DNA of 42,667 nucleotides. Origin: CAYQSU01 sp964420325 (GTDB taxonomy: Bacteria > Pseudomonadota > Alphaproteobacteria > Rhodospirillales > Defluviicoccaceae). A model generated the notes under the pieces. The model was not told the origin of the DNA and searched no databases. It was given only the letters and a program-made list of their open reading frames with translations. The stretch lies in assembly GCA_964420325.1 (NCBI GenBank), contig CAYQSU010000024.1, positions 1 to 42,667 on the forward strand, in the 5' to 3' direction. Positions 7,992-15,594 of the stretch are shown here, one piece after another. Each line of letters starts with the position of its first letter. Position 1 is the stretch's first letter. The position numbers and the translations under genes are program-made.

Positions 7992-8974
7992 CCGGCTGCC
8001 TCTATGTAAGCGGGTTGCTCGTTTGCGTCGGCGGCGTCGGGGAGCACGAGACGTGCCAGCGACACCGGATTGATCGGGGCAAGGTCGCCGGCCACCCGGC
8101 CGCCGACGCCGACCTCGGAAAACGCCAGGCGACTGGCATGGGCGGCGGCCAGGAGGCCGCCAAGCCGCCGCGCCAGGTCGACGCGCGTCGCCAACAGCCT
8201 TCGCGCGCCGAGCGCCGCGAACGCCCGGGCGGTGTCCGTCGCGTCGACGACGTCGCAGCCGGCGGCCAGCACCAGCACCGGATCGGCGGCCGCGCGCTGG
8301 ATGAAGGCGCCGAGCTGGGCGAGTTCCCCCTCGTCGAAGGGGTTGATCCCGAAGCTGTCGATGTAGACCGGTCCATCCGGATTTTCGAGGGCTGCGGCGA
8401 GCGTCTCGGGAGCGTCGGCCGTGACCAGCTCGATGCCGAGAATGCGCGTGAAGGCCTCGAGCTGTTCGACGCCGCCGGCCCGCCGGGTGTCGATGGTGGC
8501 GACCGAGACCTTGCGTCCCAGGCGGCGTTGCCGGGTGGCCAGCTTGGCGACCGACAGCGTCTTGCCCGCCCCCGGCGGCCCCACCATCATCAGCGGCCGC
8601 GAGCGGACCTGGTCCGCGAACGGCGAGAAGCCGAACTCGGCGTCGAAGGCCCCGGCGAGGGCCATCAGCGGGCCGTCGGCGGCGAACGCCGCCGCCACCT
8701 TGGCCAGCCTCTCGGCGAGCGGCGGCGGCGTGCCATGGTGAACCAGTGCCTGACGGACCTCCTCGCTCGCCTCGCCGGCGTCGAGGTCGTCGGCGATCCG
8801 GTCGTCCGGGAGCGCCGGCTCGGCATCCGGCCATTCGATCGCCGCGGTCACGAGCACTCCGCTTCCGTCCTCGAGCGACACGGTCGAGAGGATGACCGCA
8901 TCCTCCCCCATCCGGGCGCGGACCTCCGCCATCGCCTCGGTCATCGTCGCCGCCGTGAAGGTCTTCGGACGCAT
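7988..8974 (-). CDS. flhF: SRP-type GTPase-family protein FlhF, degenerate GTP-binding motifs
   Basis: A 328-residue relative of Ffh/FtsY that recruits flagellar assembly to the pole. The N terminus (MRPKTFTAATMTEAMAEVRARMGEDAVILST) is the typical FlhF B-domain start. The G1 loop is GPPGAGKT (132-139) and G2 is DTRRAGGVEQL (about 162-172), both good. G3, normally DTAGR, reads DSFGI (about 206-210); G4, normally TKLD, reads TRVD (263-266); G5 is GGRVAGDLAPI. Loss of the G3 Thr-Ala-Gly-Arg suggests weak or absent GTP hydrolysis. It lies 18 bases after flhA and overlaps flhG. Function is taken from family and context. Confidence 0.88.
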   Translation of the reverse strand: MRPKTFTAATMTEAMAEVRARMGEDAVILSTVSLEDGSGVLVTAAIEWPDAEPALPDDRIADDLDAGEASEEVRQALVHHGTPPPLAERLAKVAAAFAADGPLMALAGAFDAEFGFSPFADQVRSRPLMMVGPPGAGKTLSVAKLATRQRRLGRKVSVATIDTRRAGGVEQLEAFTRILGIELVTADAPETLAAALENPDGPVYIDSFGINPFDEGELAQLGAFIQRAAADPVLVLAAGCDVVDATDTARAFAALGARRLLATRVDLARRLGGLLAAAHASRLAFSEVGVGGRVAGDLAPINPVSLARLVLPDAADANEQPAYIEAAG

Positions 8975-8992
8975 CTCTCGCGGCTCCTCCGG

Positions 8993-11113
8993 CTAGATCT
9001 GTCCCACCGTCTTGATGCGCGCCTTGGCGAAGATCTCGCCCTGCGACATCACCACGGTTGCCGGGCGAATGCGCTCGACGATGGAGCGCACGTACGGACG
9101 GATCAGGGGACTGGTCAGCAGCACCGGGTTCTCGTCCCTGAGCGCATGCCGGTCGCAGGCGGTGCGCACGGCGCCGATGAACTCCTGCAGCGTGCTCGGC
9201 GGCATCGAGAGCTGGCGCTCCTCGCCGCTGCCGGTCAGCGCCTCCGCGAACGCCTGCTCCCAGGCCGGACCGAGCACGAGCAGCGGGATGTAGCCTTGCT
9301 CGCCGGTGTTCATGGCGCTGATCTGGCGGGCAAGGCGGCTGCGGACGTGCTCGGTGATGGTCAGCACGTTGCGGCTGTGACCGCAGGCTTCCGCGATCCC
9401 CTCGAGAATGGTGGCGAGATCGCGGATGGAGATCCGCTCGGCGAGCAGGTTCTGCAGCACGCGCTGGACGCCGCCGGCGGTGATCCGGTTGGGGATCAGG
9501 TCGGCGATCAGCTTCTGGTGATCCTTCCCCATCTCGTCGAGCAGCTTCTGGGTCTCGGCGAAGGACAGGAGCTCGGCGAGGTTGTCCTTGACGAGCTCCG
9601 TCAGGTGGGTGGTGATCACCGTCGCCGCGTCGACCACGGTGTAGCCGCGGAACAGCGCCTCCTCGCGATGCTGGATGTCGACCCACACGGCAGGAAGCCC
9701 GAAGGTGGGCTCCTTGGTCTTCTCCCCGGGGACGGTGATGTCCTCGCCGCGGGGGTCCATGACCAGGAGCATGTTCGGCCTGAGCTCGCCGCGCCCGGCC
9801 TCGATCTCCTTGATGCGGATGACGTAGCCGTTCGCCGGCAGCTGCATGTTGTCCTGGATGCGGACGCTCGGCATGACGAAACCGATCTCCGCGGCCAGCT
9901 GTCGCCTGAGCGCCCGGATCTGCTCGGTGAGATGGTGATCCTGGCCGCTGCCGCTGACGAGCTGCAGCAGCGCGTACCCGAGCTCCAGGCGGATCTGGTC
10001 CATGTGCAGGGCCGTGGCGATCGGCTCTTCGGGCGCGGGCACTGCCTCGACCTCCGCCTTCGCCTTGCTCTCGGCCTCCTCCGTCTGGCGCCTGTGCCCC
10101 TGATGCACCGACCAGGCGAGGCCGCCGGTGATCGCCGACAAGAGCAGGAACGGCAGCATCGGAATGCCCGGCAGGGCGGCCAGCGCCGCGAGCAGAAACG
10201 ACGACAGGCCGAGCGCCTTCGGATGGGCGCCCAACTGGCGGAACAGCGCCTTGTCCGCCGTCTCGGCGACGCTCGCCTTGGTCACCACCATGCCCGCGGC
10301 CGTGGAGACGATCAGCGCCGGGATCTGCGTCACCAGGCCGTCGCCGACGGTGAGGCGGATGTAGGTGTCGGCCGCCACCGAGAACGACAGGTCTTGCTGG
10401 ACGACGCCGATGATCATGCCGGCGACGACGTTGATGAAGGTGATCAGGAGCCCGGCGACGGCATCGCCGCGGACGAACTTCGCCGCACCGTCCATCGCGC
10501 CGTAGAAGCTGCTTTCGTCCTCGAGCGACCTGCGCCGCGCCCGGGCCTCGTCCTCGTTGATGAGCCCGGCCGAGAGATCGGCATCGATGGCCATCTGCTT
10601 GCCCGGCATCGCATCCAGGGTGAAGCGCGCCGCGACCTCGGCAATGCGCCCCGAGCCCTTGGTGATGACCACGAAATTGACGATCACCAGGATCGCAAAG
10701 ACGATGATGCCGATGACGAAGTTGCTGCCCATCACGAAGCCGCCGAAGGCCTGGATGACCTGACCGGCGGCGGCGGGTCCTTCGTGGCCGTTCGCCAGGA
10801 TCAGCCGCGTCGACGCCAGGTTGAGCGCCAGACGGACCATCGTGGCGAGCAGCAGCACCGTCGGGAAGGCGTTGAATTCCAGCGGCTTCTCGACGAACAG
10901 CGCGGTCATCAGCACGAGCACGGCGAAGGTGATCGAGAACGCCAGCGAGACGTCCAGAAGCCACCGCGGCATCGGCAGGATCAGCACCACCAGGATCGAG
11001 ATGACGCCAAGCGCGAGCCCGATGTCGCCGCGCTTGAGGATGCCGAGCAGCCTCTGGCGCAGATCCGACGCCAGATCGGCCGGCGATATCGGGCGGGATG
11101 TTCCGTCAGCCAT
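8993..11113 (-). CDS. flhA: Flagellar export gate protein FlhA
   Basis: A 706-residue inner-membrane protein forming the nonameric ring of the flagellar type III export gate. The first about 330 residues hold eight hydrophobic segments with the conserved FHIPEP-type sequence MVRLALNLASTRLIL and the cytoplasmic loop KGSGRIAEVAARFTLDAMPGKQMAID. The linker is charged (about 335-365), and the rest is the chaperone-binding cytoplasmic domain (RPNMLLVMDPRGEDI, VRTACDRHALRDENPVLLTSP). Length is that of the family (about 690-710). ATG 11113 is 9 bp after the flbD stop. It is central to the minus-strand flagellar operon. Confidence 0.97.
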   Translation of the reverse strand: MADGTSRPISPADLASDLRQRLLGILKRGDIGLALGVISILVVLILPMPRWLLDVSLAFSITFAVLVLMTALFVEKPLEFNAFPTVLLLATMVRLALNLASTRLILANGHEGPAAAGQVIQAFGGFVMGSNFVIGIIVFAILVIVNFVVITKGSGRIAEVAARFTLDAMPGKQMAIDADLSAGLINEDEARARRRSLEDESSFYGAMDGAAKFVRGDAVAGLLITFINVVAGMIIGVVQQDLSFSVAADTYIRLTVGDGLVTQIPALIVSTAAGMVVTKASVAETADKALFRQLGAHPKALGLSSFLLAALAALPGIPMLPFLLLSAITGGLAWSVHQGHRRQTEEAESKAKAEVEAVPAPEEPIATALHMDQIRLELGYALLQLVSGSGQDHHLTEQIRALRRQLAAEIGFVMPSVRIQDNMQLPANGYVIRIKEIEAGRGELRPNMLLVMDPRGEDITVPGEKTKEPTFGLPAVWVDIQHREEALFRGYTVVDAATVITTHLTELVKDNLAELLSFAETQKLLDEMGKDHQKLIADLIPNRITAGGVQRVLQNLLAERISIRDLATILEGIAEACGHSRNVLTITEHVRSRLARQISAMNTGEQGYIPLLVLGPAWEQAFAEALTGSGEERQLSMPPSTLQEFIGAVRTACDRHALRDENPVLLTSPLIRPYVRSIVERIRPATVVMSQGEIFAKARIKTVGQI

Positions 11114-11122
11114 CGCCGGGCC

Positions 11123-12496
11123 TCAGCGGGCGGGCGCCCGCTCCTCCTTGGGCGCCGTCCCGTTCGCTTCGCCCGGCATCGGCACCGCAATCCCTTCCCC
11201 CTTGTACTGCCGGAGCTTGTTGCGCAGGGTGCGGATCGAGATGCCGAGGATGGTCGCGGCATGGGTGCGGTTGCCGAGGCAATGATGCAGGGTGTCGATG
11301 ATCAGCTCGCGTTCGACGTCGGCGACCGTCCGCCCGACGAGGCCGGCCTCGCCGTCGCCGGCGGCCGCAGCACGAACGTCCCCGTCGCGGCCGAAGCTCC
11401 TGCCGCCCAGGCTGATCGCCTCCGGTCCGATCCGCGCCCCGTCCGCCATCAGGACGGCGCGATGCATCGTGTTTTCGAGCTCGCGGACGTTGCCGGGCCA
11501 GTCATGGTCGAGCAGCAGGCGGTGGGCCTCGGCGGTCAGCTCCGCGGCGGGCAGACCGTTGGCCTTGGCGTATTTGCGGGTGAAATGCTCCGCCAGCACG
11601 CCGATGTCCTGGGGCCGGTCCTTGAGCGCCGGGATCTGCAGAGCCACGACGTTCAGGCGAAAGAACAGATCGGCCCTGAACAGGCCGTCGGCGACGCAGA
11701 TCTCCAGATCACGGTTGGTCGTCGCCAGAATGCGCACATCCACCTTCACCGGCTGCGAGCCGCCGACGCGATCGATCTCGCGCTCCTGAATCGCCCGCAG
11801 GAGCTTGGCCTGCAGCCGGATGTCCATCTCGCTGATCTCGTCCAGGAGCAGGGTGCCGCCGTTGGCCTCCTCGAACCGTCCGATCCGGCGCGCGACGGCG
11901 CCGGTGAACGCGCCCTTCTCATGGCCGAACAGCTCCGACTCGAGCAGCGCCTCCGGAATCGCCGCGCAATTGACCGCGACGAAGCGCCGGTCCGCGCGCC
12001 GGCTCTTGGCATGCAGGTAGCGGGCCATCACCTCCTTGCCGGTGCCGGACGCGCCCGCGATCAGCACGCTCGCATCGCTCGGCGCGATCCGGTCGGCAAG
12101 GGCCAGCAGCTCGCGCATCAAGGGATCCCTGGAAACGAAGGCATCGCTTTCCTCGCTCACCGCTGCGAGCACGGCGGCGATCAGCTCGGGGTTGGGCGGC
12201 AGCGGCAGGTACTCCTTGGCTCCGGCCTTGATGGCGGCGACCGCCGCCCGCGTGTCGTTGCCGATGCCGCAGGCGACGACCGGAATGGCGATGCGCTCCG
12301 AGGCGAGGCTGCGCATCAGCGCGCCGACGTCGAGCTTGACGTCGATCAGCACCAGGTCCGCGCCCTGCCCCGAGCGCAGGACCTCGAGACCCGACGCCAG
12401 ATCGTCGGCCTGCAGCACCTTGGCGCCGCGATCGAGGGCGATCCGGCTGGCGGTGCCGATGTGTCCGTCGAGAACGCCGATGATCAGAAGCCGCAT
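11123..12496 (-). CDS. flbD: Sigma-54-dependent flagellar regulator FlbD
   Basis: A 457-residue NtrC-type activator of late flagellar promoters. The receiver-like domain opens LLIIGVLDGHIGTAS and keeps Asp52 (LVLIDVKLD), but lacks the usual N-terminal acidic pair, as expected for FlbD, which is not a standard kinase-controlled regulator. The AAA+ domain has Walker A GASGTGKE (about 148-155), the sigma-54 contact loop GAFTGA (195-200), Walker B LLLDEISEM (216-224) and the arginine-rich FFRLNV region. The C-terminal Fis-type helix-turn-helix is ATILGISIRTLRNKLRQY. It sits between the MotA-like gene and flhA in the fliF operon, so it is probably made early under CtrA and then drives hook/filament genes elsewhere. 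Confidence 0.95.
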   Translation of the reverse strand: MRLLIIGVLDGHIGTASRIALDRGAKVLQADDLASGLEVLRSGQGADLVLIDVKLDVGALMRSLASERIAIPVVACGIGNDTRAAVAAIKAGAKEYLPLPPNPELIAAVLAAVSEESDAFVSRDPLMRELLALADRIAPSDASVLIAGASGTGKEVMARYLHAKSRRADRRFVAVNCAAIPEALLESELFGHEKGAFTGAVARRIGRFEEANGGTLLLDEISEMDIRLQAKLLRAIQEREIDRVGGSQPVKVDVRILATTNRDLEICVADGLFRADLFFRLNVVALQIPALKDRPQDIGVLAEHFTRKYAKANGLPAAELTAEAHRLLLDHDWPGNVRELENTMHRAVLMADGARIGPEAISLGGRSFGRDGDVRAAAAGDGEAGLVGRTVADVERELIIDTLHHCLGNRTHAATILGISIRTLRNKLRQYKGEGIAVPMPGEANGTAPKEERAPAR

Positions 12497-12517
12497 GCCC
12501 GTTCCTTTCCTGGCGTC

Positions 12518-13351
12518 TCAGTCGAAGTACTGCACGCGCCGCGCGGGCGGCAGCACGCTGTTGATCAGCAGTTCCAGCCGACGCGGGTTCTCCTGGCGGC
12601 TGATCGAGACGGCGGCGAGCAGATAGATCTGGTGCACCAGAGTCTCCTCGGCGGCGTTGCGGTCGAGCTTGGCGGCCAGTGGCGAAAACACCAGGTTGGC
12701 GAGGATCGCGCCGTACAGGGTGGTGATCAGGGCCACGGCCATGCTCGGCCCGATGCTCGACGGGTCGTCGAGATTGGCGAGCATCTGCACGAGGCCGATC
12801 AGGGTGCCGATCAGGCCCATCGCCGGGGCATACTCGGCGGCCTTGCGCAGCACGTCCGCACCCGCGGCATGGCGGGCCGCAGTCGCCTGGAGGTCCTGGG
12901 TCATGATCGCCTCGACCGCCGTTCCCGACATGCCGTCGACCGCGAGCGAAACGCCTTTGTGGAGAAACGGATGGCGGGCGAGCTCCGGCAGGCTCCGTTG
13001 CAGGCGGAGGACGCCGAAGCGGCGCGCGGTGTCGGCGAGCTCGAGGACGTGCAGGGCGGCGTCGCGGGAATCGCGCACGCTCAGGAACACCGCCTGCGAA
13101 GCAAGGCGCAGGCTCGCCACCACGTCGGCGAGCGAGAAGCAGATGGTGACCGCCGAGAACGTGCCGCCGAGGACGATCAGCAGCGAGGGCCCGTTGACGA
13201 ACGCTCGCGGGCTGCCGCCGACGACGATGGCGATCGCGATCAGGCCGAGACCGCACGCGAGGCCGACCACCGTCGCCAGGTCGACGGCCGGCCGCGGGCT
13301 CGCCTCGCCGCCGTCGGCGGCCGCCGGAGCGATCGTCTTGGCGTCGGCCAT
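12518..13351 (-). CDS. MotA/PomA-like stator or proton-channel protein
   Basis: A 277-residue inner-membrane protein of the MotA/TolQ/ExbB family. Four hydrophobic segments occur: about 22-42, 48-70, and the pair in AAEYAPAMGLIGTLIGLV and MAVALITTLYGAILANLVFSPLAAKL, which are the characteristic PomA/MotA channel helices. The large cytoplasmic loop between helices 2 and 3 is charged. It ends with VLPPARRVQYFD. A stator needs a MotB-type partner carrying the ion-binding Asp, and no motB lies beside it. Position between fliN and flbD, 10 bp after fliN, ties it to the motor. It could be the main MotA, with motB elsewhere, or a second stator. PomA-like character is an inference from the motif spelling. 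Confidence 0.85.
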   Translation of the reverse strand: MADAKTIAPAAADGGEASPRPAVDLATVVGLACGLGLIAIAIVVGGSPRAFVNGPSLLIVLGGTFSAVTICFSLADVVASLRLASQAVFLSVRDSRDAALHVLELADTARRFGVLRLQRSLPELARHPFLHKGVSLAVDGMSGTAVEAIMTQDLQATAARHAAGADVLRKAAEYAPAMGLIGTLIGLVQMLANLDDPSSIGPSMAVALITTLYGAILANLVFSPLAAKLDRNAAEETLVHQIYLLAAVSISRQENPRRLELLINSVLPPARRVQYFD

Positions 13352-13361
13352 CGCGCCGTCC

Positions 13362-13745
13362 TCAGCCCCGCTCGCCCTTGACGATCTCGGTCATCGTGAC
13401 GCCCAGCCGGTCCTCGACGACCACGACCTCGCCGCGGGCGACCAGCCGGTTGTTGACGTAGATGTCGATCGCTTCGCCGACCTTGCGGTCGAGCTCGACG
13501 ACGGCGCCGCGGCCGAGCTTGAGCAGCTGGTTGACCTCCATCGTCGCCTTGCCGAGGACCGCGGCCACCTGCACGGGAATGTCGTAGACGGCCTCCAGGT
13601 CCTGGGCGCTGCGCGGACTGTCGGGAACGTCGGGATTGATCCTGGCCGCGAGCTCGCTCTCCGCCTTCGGCGCACCCCGGTCCTGCGGTCCGTCCCCGGA
13701 GCCGTCATCCAGCTCCTCGAGGTTCAGGTTTTTGTCTTCGGCCAT
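13362..13745 (-). CDS. fliN: Flagellar motor switch protein FliN
   Basis: A 127-residue C-ring protein that, with FliG and FliM, switches motor direction and helps dock the FliH-FliI export complex. The acidic N-terminal half (about 1-45) is poorly conserved. Residues about 50-125 are the SpoA domain: YDIPVQVAAVLGKATMEVNQLLKLGRG, VVELDRKVGEAIDIYVNNRLVARGEVVVVEDRLGV and MTEIVKG are textbook FliN. It lies between fliH (38 bp upstream) and the MotA-like gene. No fliM is in the window. Confidence 0.95.
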   Translation of the reverse strand: MAEDKNLNLEELDDGSGDGPQDRGAPKAESELAARINPDVPDSPRSAQDLEAVYDIPVQVAAVLGKATMEVNQLLKLGRGAVVELDRKVGEAIDIYVNNRLVARGEVVVVEDRLGVTMTEIVKGERG

Positions 13746-13783
13746 CGCTGTCTCCCAGGTCTCTCGGCGGGAATGCCTTCGGT

Positions 13784-14551
13784 CTAAGCTTCGCTGTCGA
13801 CGGACGCCGGCATCGGCTCGCGCCGGCGCTCGACGATGACGCCGGGGTCATTCGGCGCGTTCGGGGCTCCGTCGGCCGCCGGCGTCTCGCCGAGACGCTG
13901 GCCGACGGCCTCGTCGATCAGCCGCCACAGCCGCTCGCTATCGCGGACGGCGCCGCCTCCGTCCCAGACGACGCGGCAGTCGCCGGGGGCGATCGATGCG
14001 TCTCCGGTCACCACCAGGGCACCCGCGAAACCATGCCGGTCGGCGATCGTGCCGAGCCGCCCGGCCACCAGGTCGCAGAGGTCCTCGTTCACCTGCACGG
14101 CGAGCTTGGAATCCGCGCGCAGGCGCGCCATCACCGTCGCCACCACCCGCTCGATCTCGGCGAGCGCCGTCGTTCGTGCCAGACCGGGCCAGAGCTTGCG
14201 CACCACCGCAAGTGCGACGGCGGCCGCGTCCCGGGCCTTGGCGTCCTCGTCGGCGGCCCGGTCCCTTGCCAGCTCTTCCAGGCGTCTGACGATCGCCTCC
14301 AGGGCGTCCGCCGTCCGCGCCGCGATCACCGCGGCCGCCTCGGCGGCGGCCGCCGCGCGACCTTCGGTGTGTCCCTCGGCGCGGGCACGGTCGACGTCCT
14401 CTTCGCTGAACTGCGGCTGAACCGGTTCGTCTTGATGCCCCTCGGCACCCGTCGCATCCGCCGCGCACTCGGGCTCGAGGAGCGTCGGCGGTTCGGCCAG
14501 CTCGATCGGATCGAAGCTGCGTTCAAACAGGAACCTGGCGACCGGCGACAT
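13784..14551 (-). CDS. fliH: Flagellar assembly protein FliH (FlbE-like)
   Basis: A 255-residue protein, probably the FliI regulator that links the ATPase to the C-ring. It opens MSPVARFLFERSFD, followed by a Glu/Ala-rich linker, a coiled-coil stretch (about 45-105, RARAEGHTEGRAAAAAEAAAV, reminiscent of the GxxxG repeats of FliH) and a globular C-terminal part (VVRKLWPGLARTTALAEIERVV; VVWDGGGAVRDSERLWRLIDEAV) like the FliH/HrpE C-terminal domain. ATG 14551 is 11 bp after the fliG stop with GAGGGTC upstream. Position between fliG and fliN is the normal place. Sequence conservation in FliH is weak, so context carries weight. Confidence 0.85.
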   Translation of the reverse strand: MSPVARFLFERSFDPIELAEPPTLLEPECAADATGAEGHQDEPVQPQFSEEDVDRARAEGHTEGRAAAAAEAAAVIAARTADALEAIVRRLEELARDRAADEDAKARDAAAVALAVVRKLWPGLARTTALAEIERVVATVMARLRADSKLAVQVNEDLCDLVAGRLGTIADRHGFAGALVVTGDASIAPGDCRVVWDGGGAVRDSERLWRLIDEAVGQRLGETPAADGAPNAPNDPGVIVERRREPMPASVDSEA

Positions 14552-14562
14552 CGGCGGACCCT

Positions 14563-15582
14563 CTAGTAGACCAATTCGTCCTTGTCGCCGCCGCCGGCGA
14601 TGATGATCTCTCCGGTCTCGGCCAGAGCCTTCGCCGTGGCGATGATCGCGGCCTGCGCCTCGTCGACCTCGCGCAGGCGCACCGGACCGAGAGCCTCCAT
14701 GTCCTCCTTCATCATCTTGCCGGCACGCTCGGACATGTTCTTGAAGAACAGCGTCTTCACCGCTTCGGACGCCCCCTTCAGCGCGAGCGCCAGCTGGTCC
14801 TTCTCGATCCGCCGCAGGAGCTGTTGGACCGCGTTGGCGTCGAGCCGCACCAGATCCTCGAAGGTGAACATCAGCTGCTTGATGCGTTCGGCGGAGTCGC
14901 GGTTGCGCTCTTCCAGCGCCGTCATGAACCGGTTCTCGGCGCTGCGGTCGAAGCTGTTGAAGATCTCCGCCATCATCTCGTGGGCGTCGCGGCGTGCCGT
15001 GCGGGCGAGATTGGTCATGAACTCCGTCCTCAGCGTCCGCTCGACATGGTCGACGATGTCCTTCTGCACCGGCTCCATGCGCAGCATGCGCATGATCACT
15101 TCCATGGCGAAGTTCTCGGGCAGGATCGACAGCACCCGTGCGGCGTGGTCGGGCTTGATCTTCGACAGCACCACCGCCACCGTCTGCGGGTACTCGTTCT
15201 TGAGGTAGTTGGCGAGCACCGACTCGTTGACGTTGCCGAGCTTGTCCCACATCGTCCGGCCGGCCGGTCCGCGGATCTCGTCCATGATCTGGGTGACCCG
15301 GTCGCCCTCCATGAACTTCGTCAGCAGCCGTTCGGTGCTCTCGTAGGAGCCGACCAGCGAGCCGGCCGACGACAGCTGATCGGCGAACTCGACGAACAGC
15401 CGCTCGACGACGGCGGCGTTGACGGTGCCGAGATTGGCCATGTTCTGCGACAGCTCGCGGATCTCCTCGTCGTCCATGCGCTCGAACAGCTTGCCCGTCT
15501 GCTCGGTGCTGATCGCCAGCATGAAGATCGCCGCCTTCTGTGGCCCCGTGAGCTGGCGATAGTCGTCGTTCACCCGCGCCAT
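14563..15582 (-). CDS. fliG: Flagellar motor switch protein FliG
   Basis: A 339-residue rotor protein that binds the MS ring by its N terminus and interacts with the stator by charged residues at its C terminus. It opens with the typical LTGPQKAAIFMLAISTEQTGKLFE; the middle holds EYPQTVAVVLSKIKPDHAARVLS (the EHPQ motif reads EYPQ) and the C-terminal domain has MFTFEDLVRLDANAVQQLLRRIEKDQLALALKGA, the torque helix region. Length is standard. It lies 12 bp after fliF and 11 bp before fliH in the same operon. Confidence 0.97.
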   Translation of the reverse strand: MARVNDDYRQLTGPQKAAIFMLAISTEQTGKLFERMDDEEIRELSQNMANLGTVNAAVVERLFVEFADQLSSAGSLVGSYESTERLLTKFMEGDRVTQIMDEIRGPAGRTMWDKLGNVNESVLANYLKNEYPQTVAVVLSKIKPDHAARVLSILPENFAMEVIMRMLRMEPVQKDIVDHVERTLRTEFMTNLARTARRDAHEMMAEIFNSFDRSAENRFMTALEERNRDSAERIKQLMFTFEDLVRLDANAVQQLLRRIEKDQLALALKGASEAVKTLFFKNMSERAGKMMKEDMEALGPVRLREVDEAQAAIIATAKALAETGEIIIAGGGDKDELVY

Positions 15583-15594
15583 CGTTCGATCCTC

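Noticed and set aside
8015..13381. An open frame of nearly 1,800 codons on the plus strand opposite flhF, flhA, flbD and the MotA-like gene.
   Set aside because: It is antisense to clearly conserved genes, has His/Arg/Asp-rich low-complexity translation and matches no family; third-position GC bias suppresses stops in this frame.
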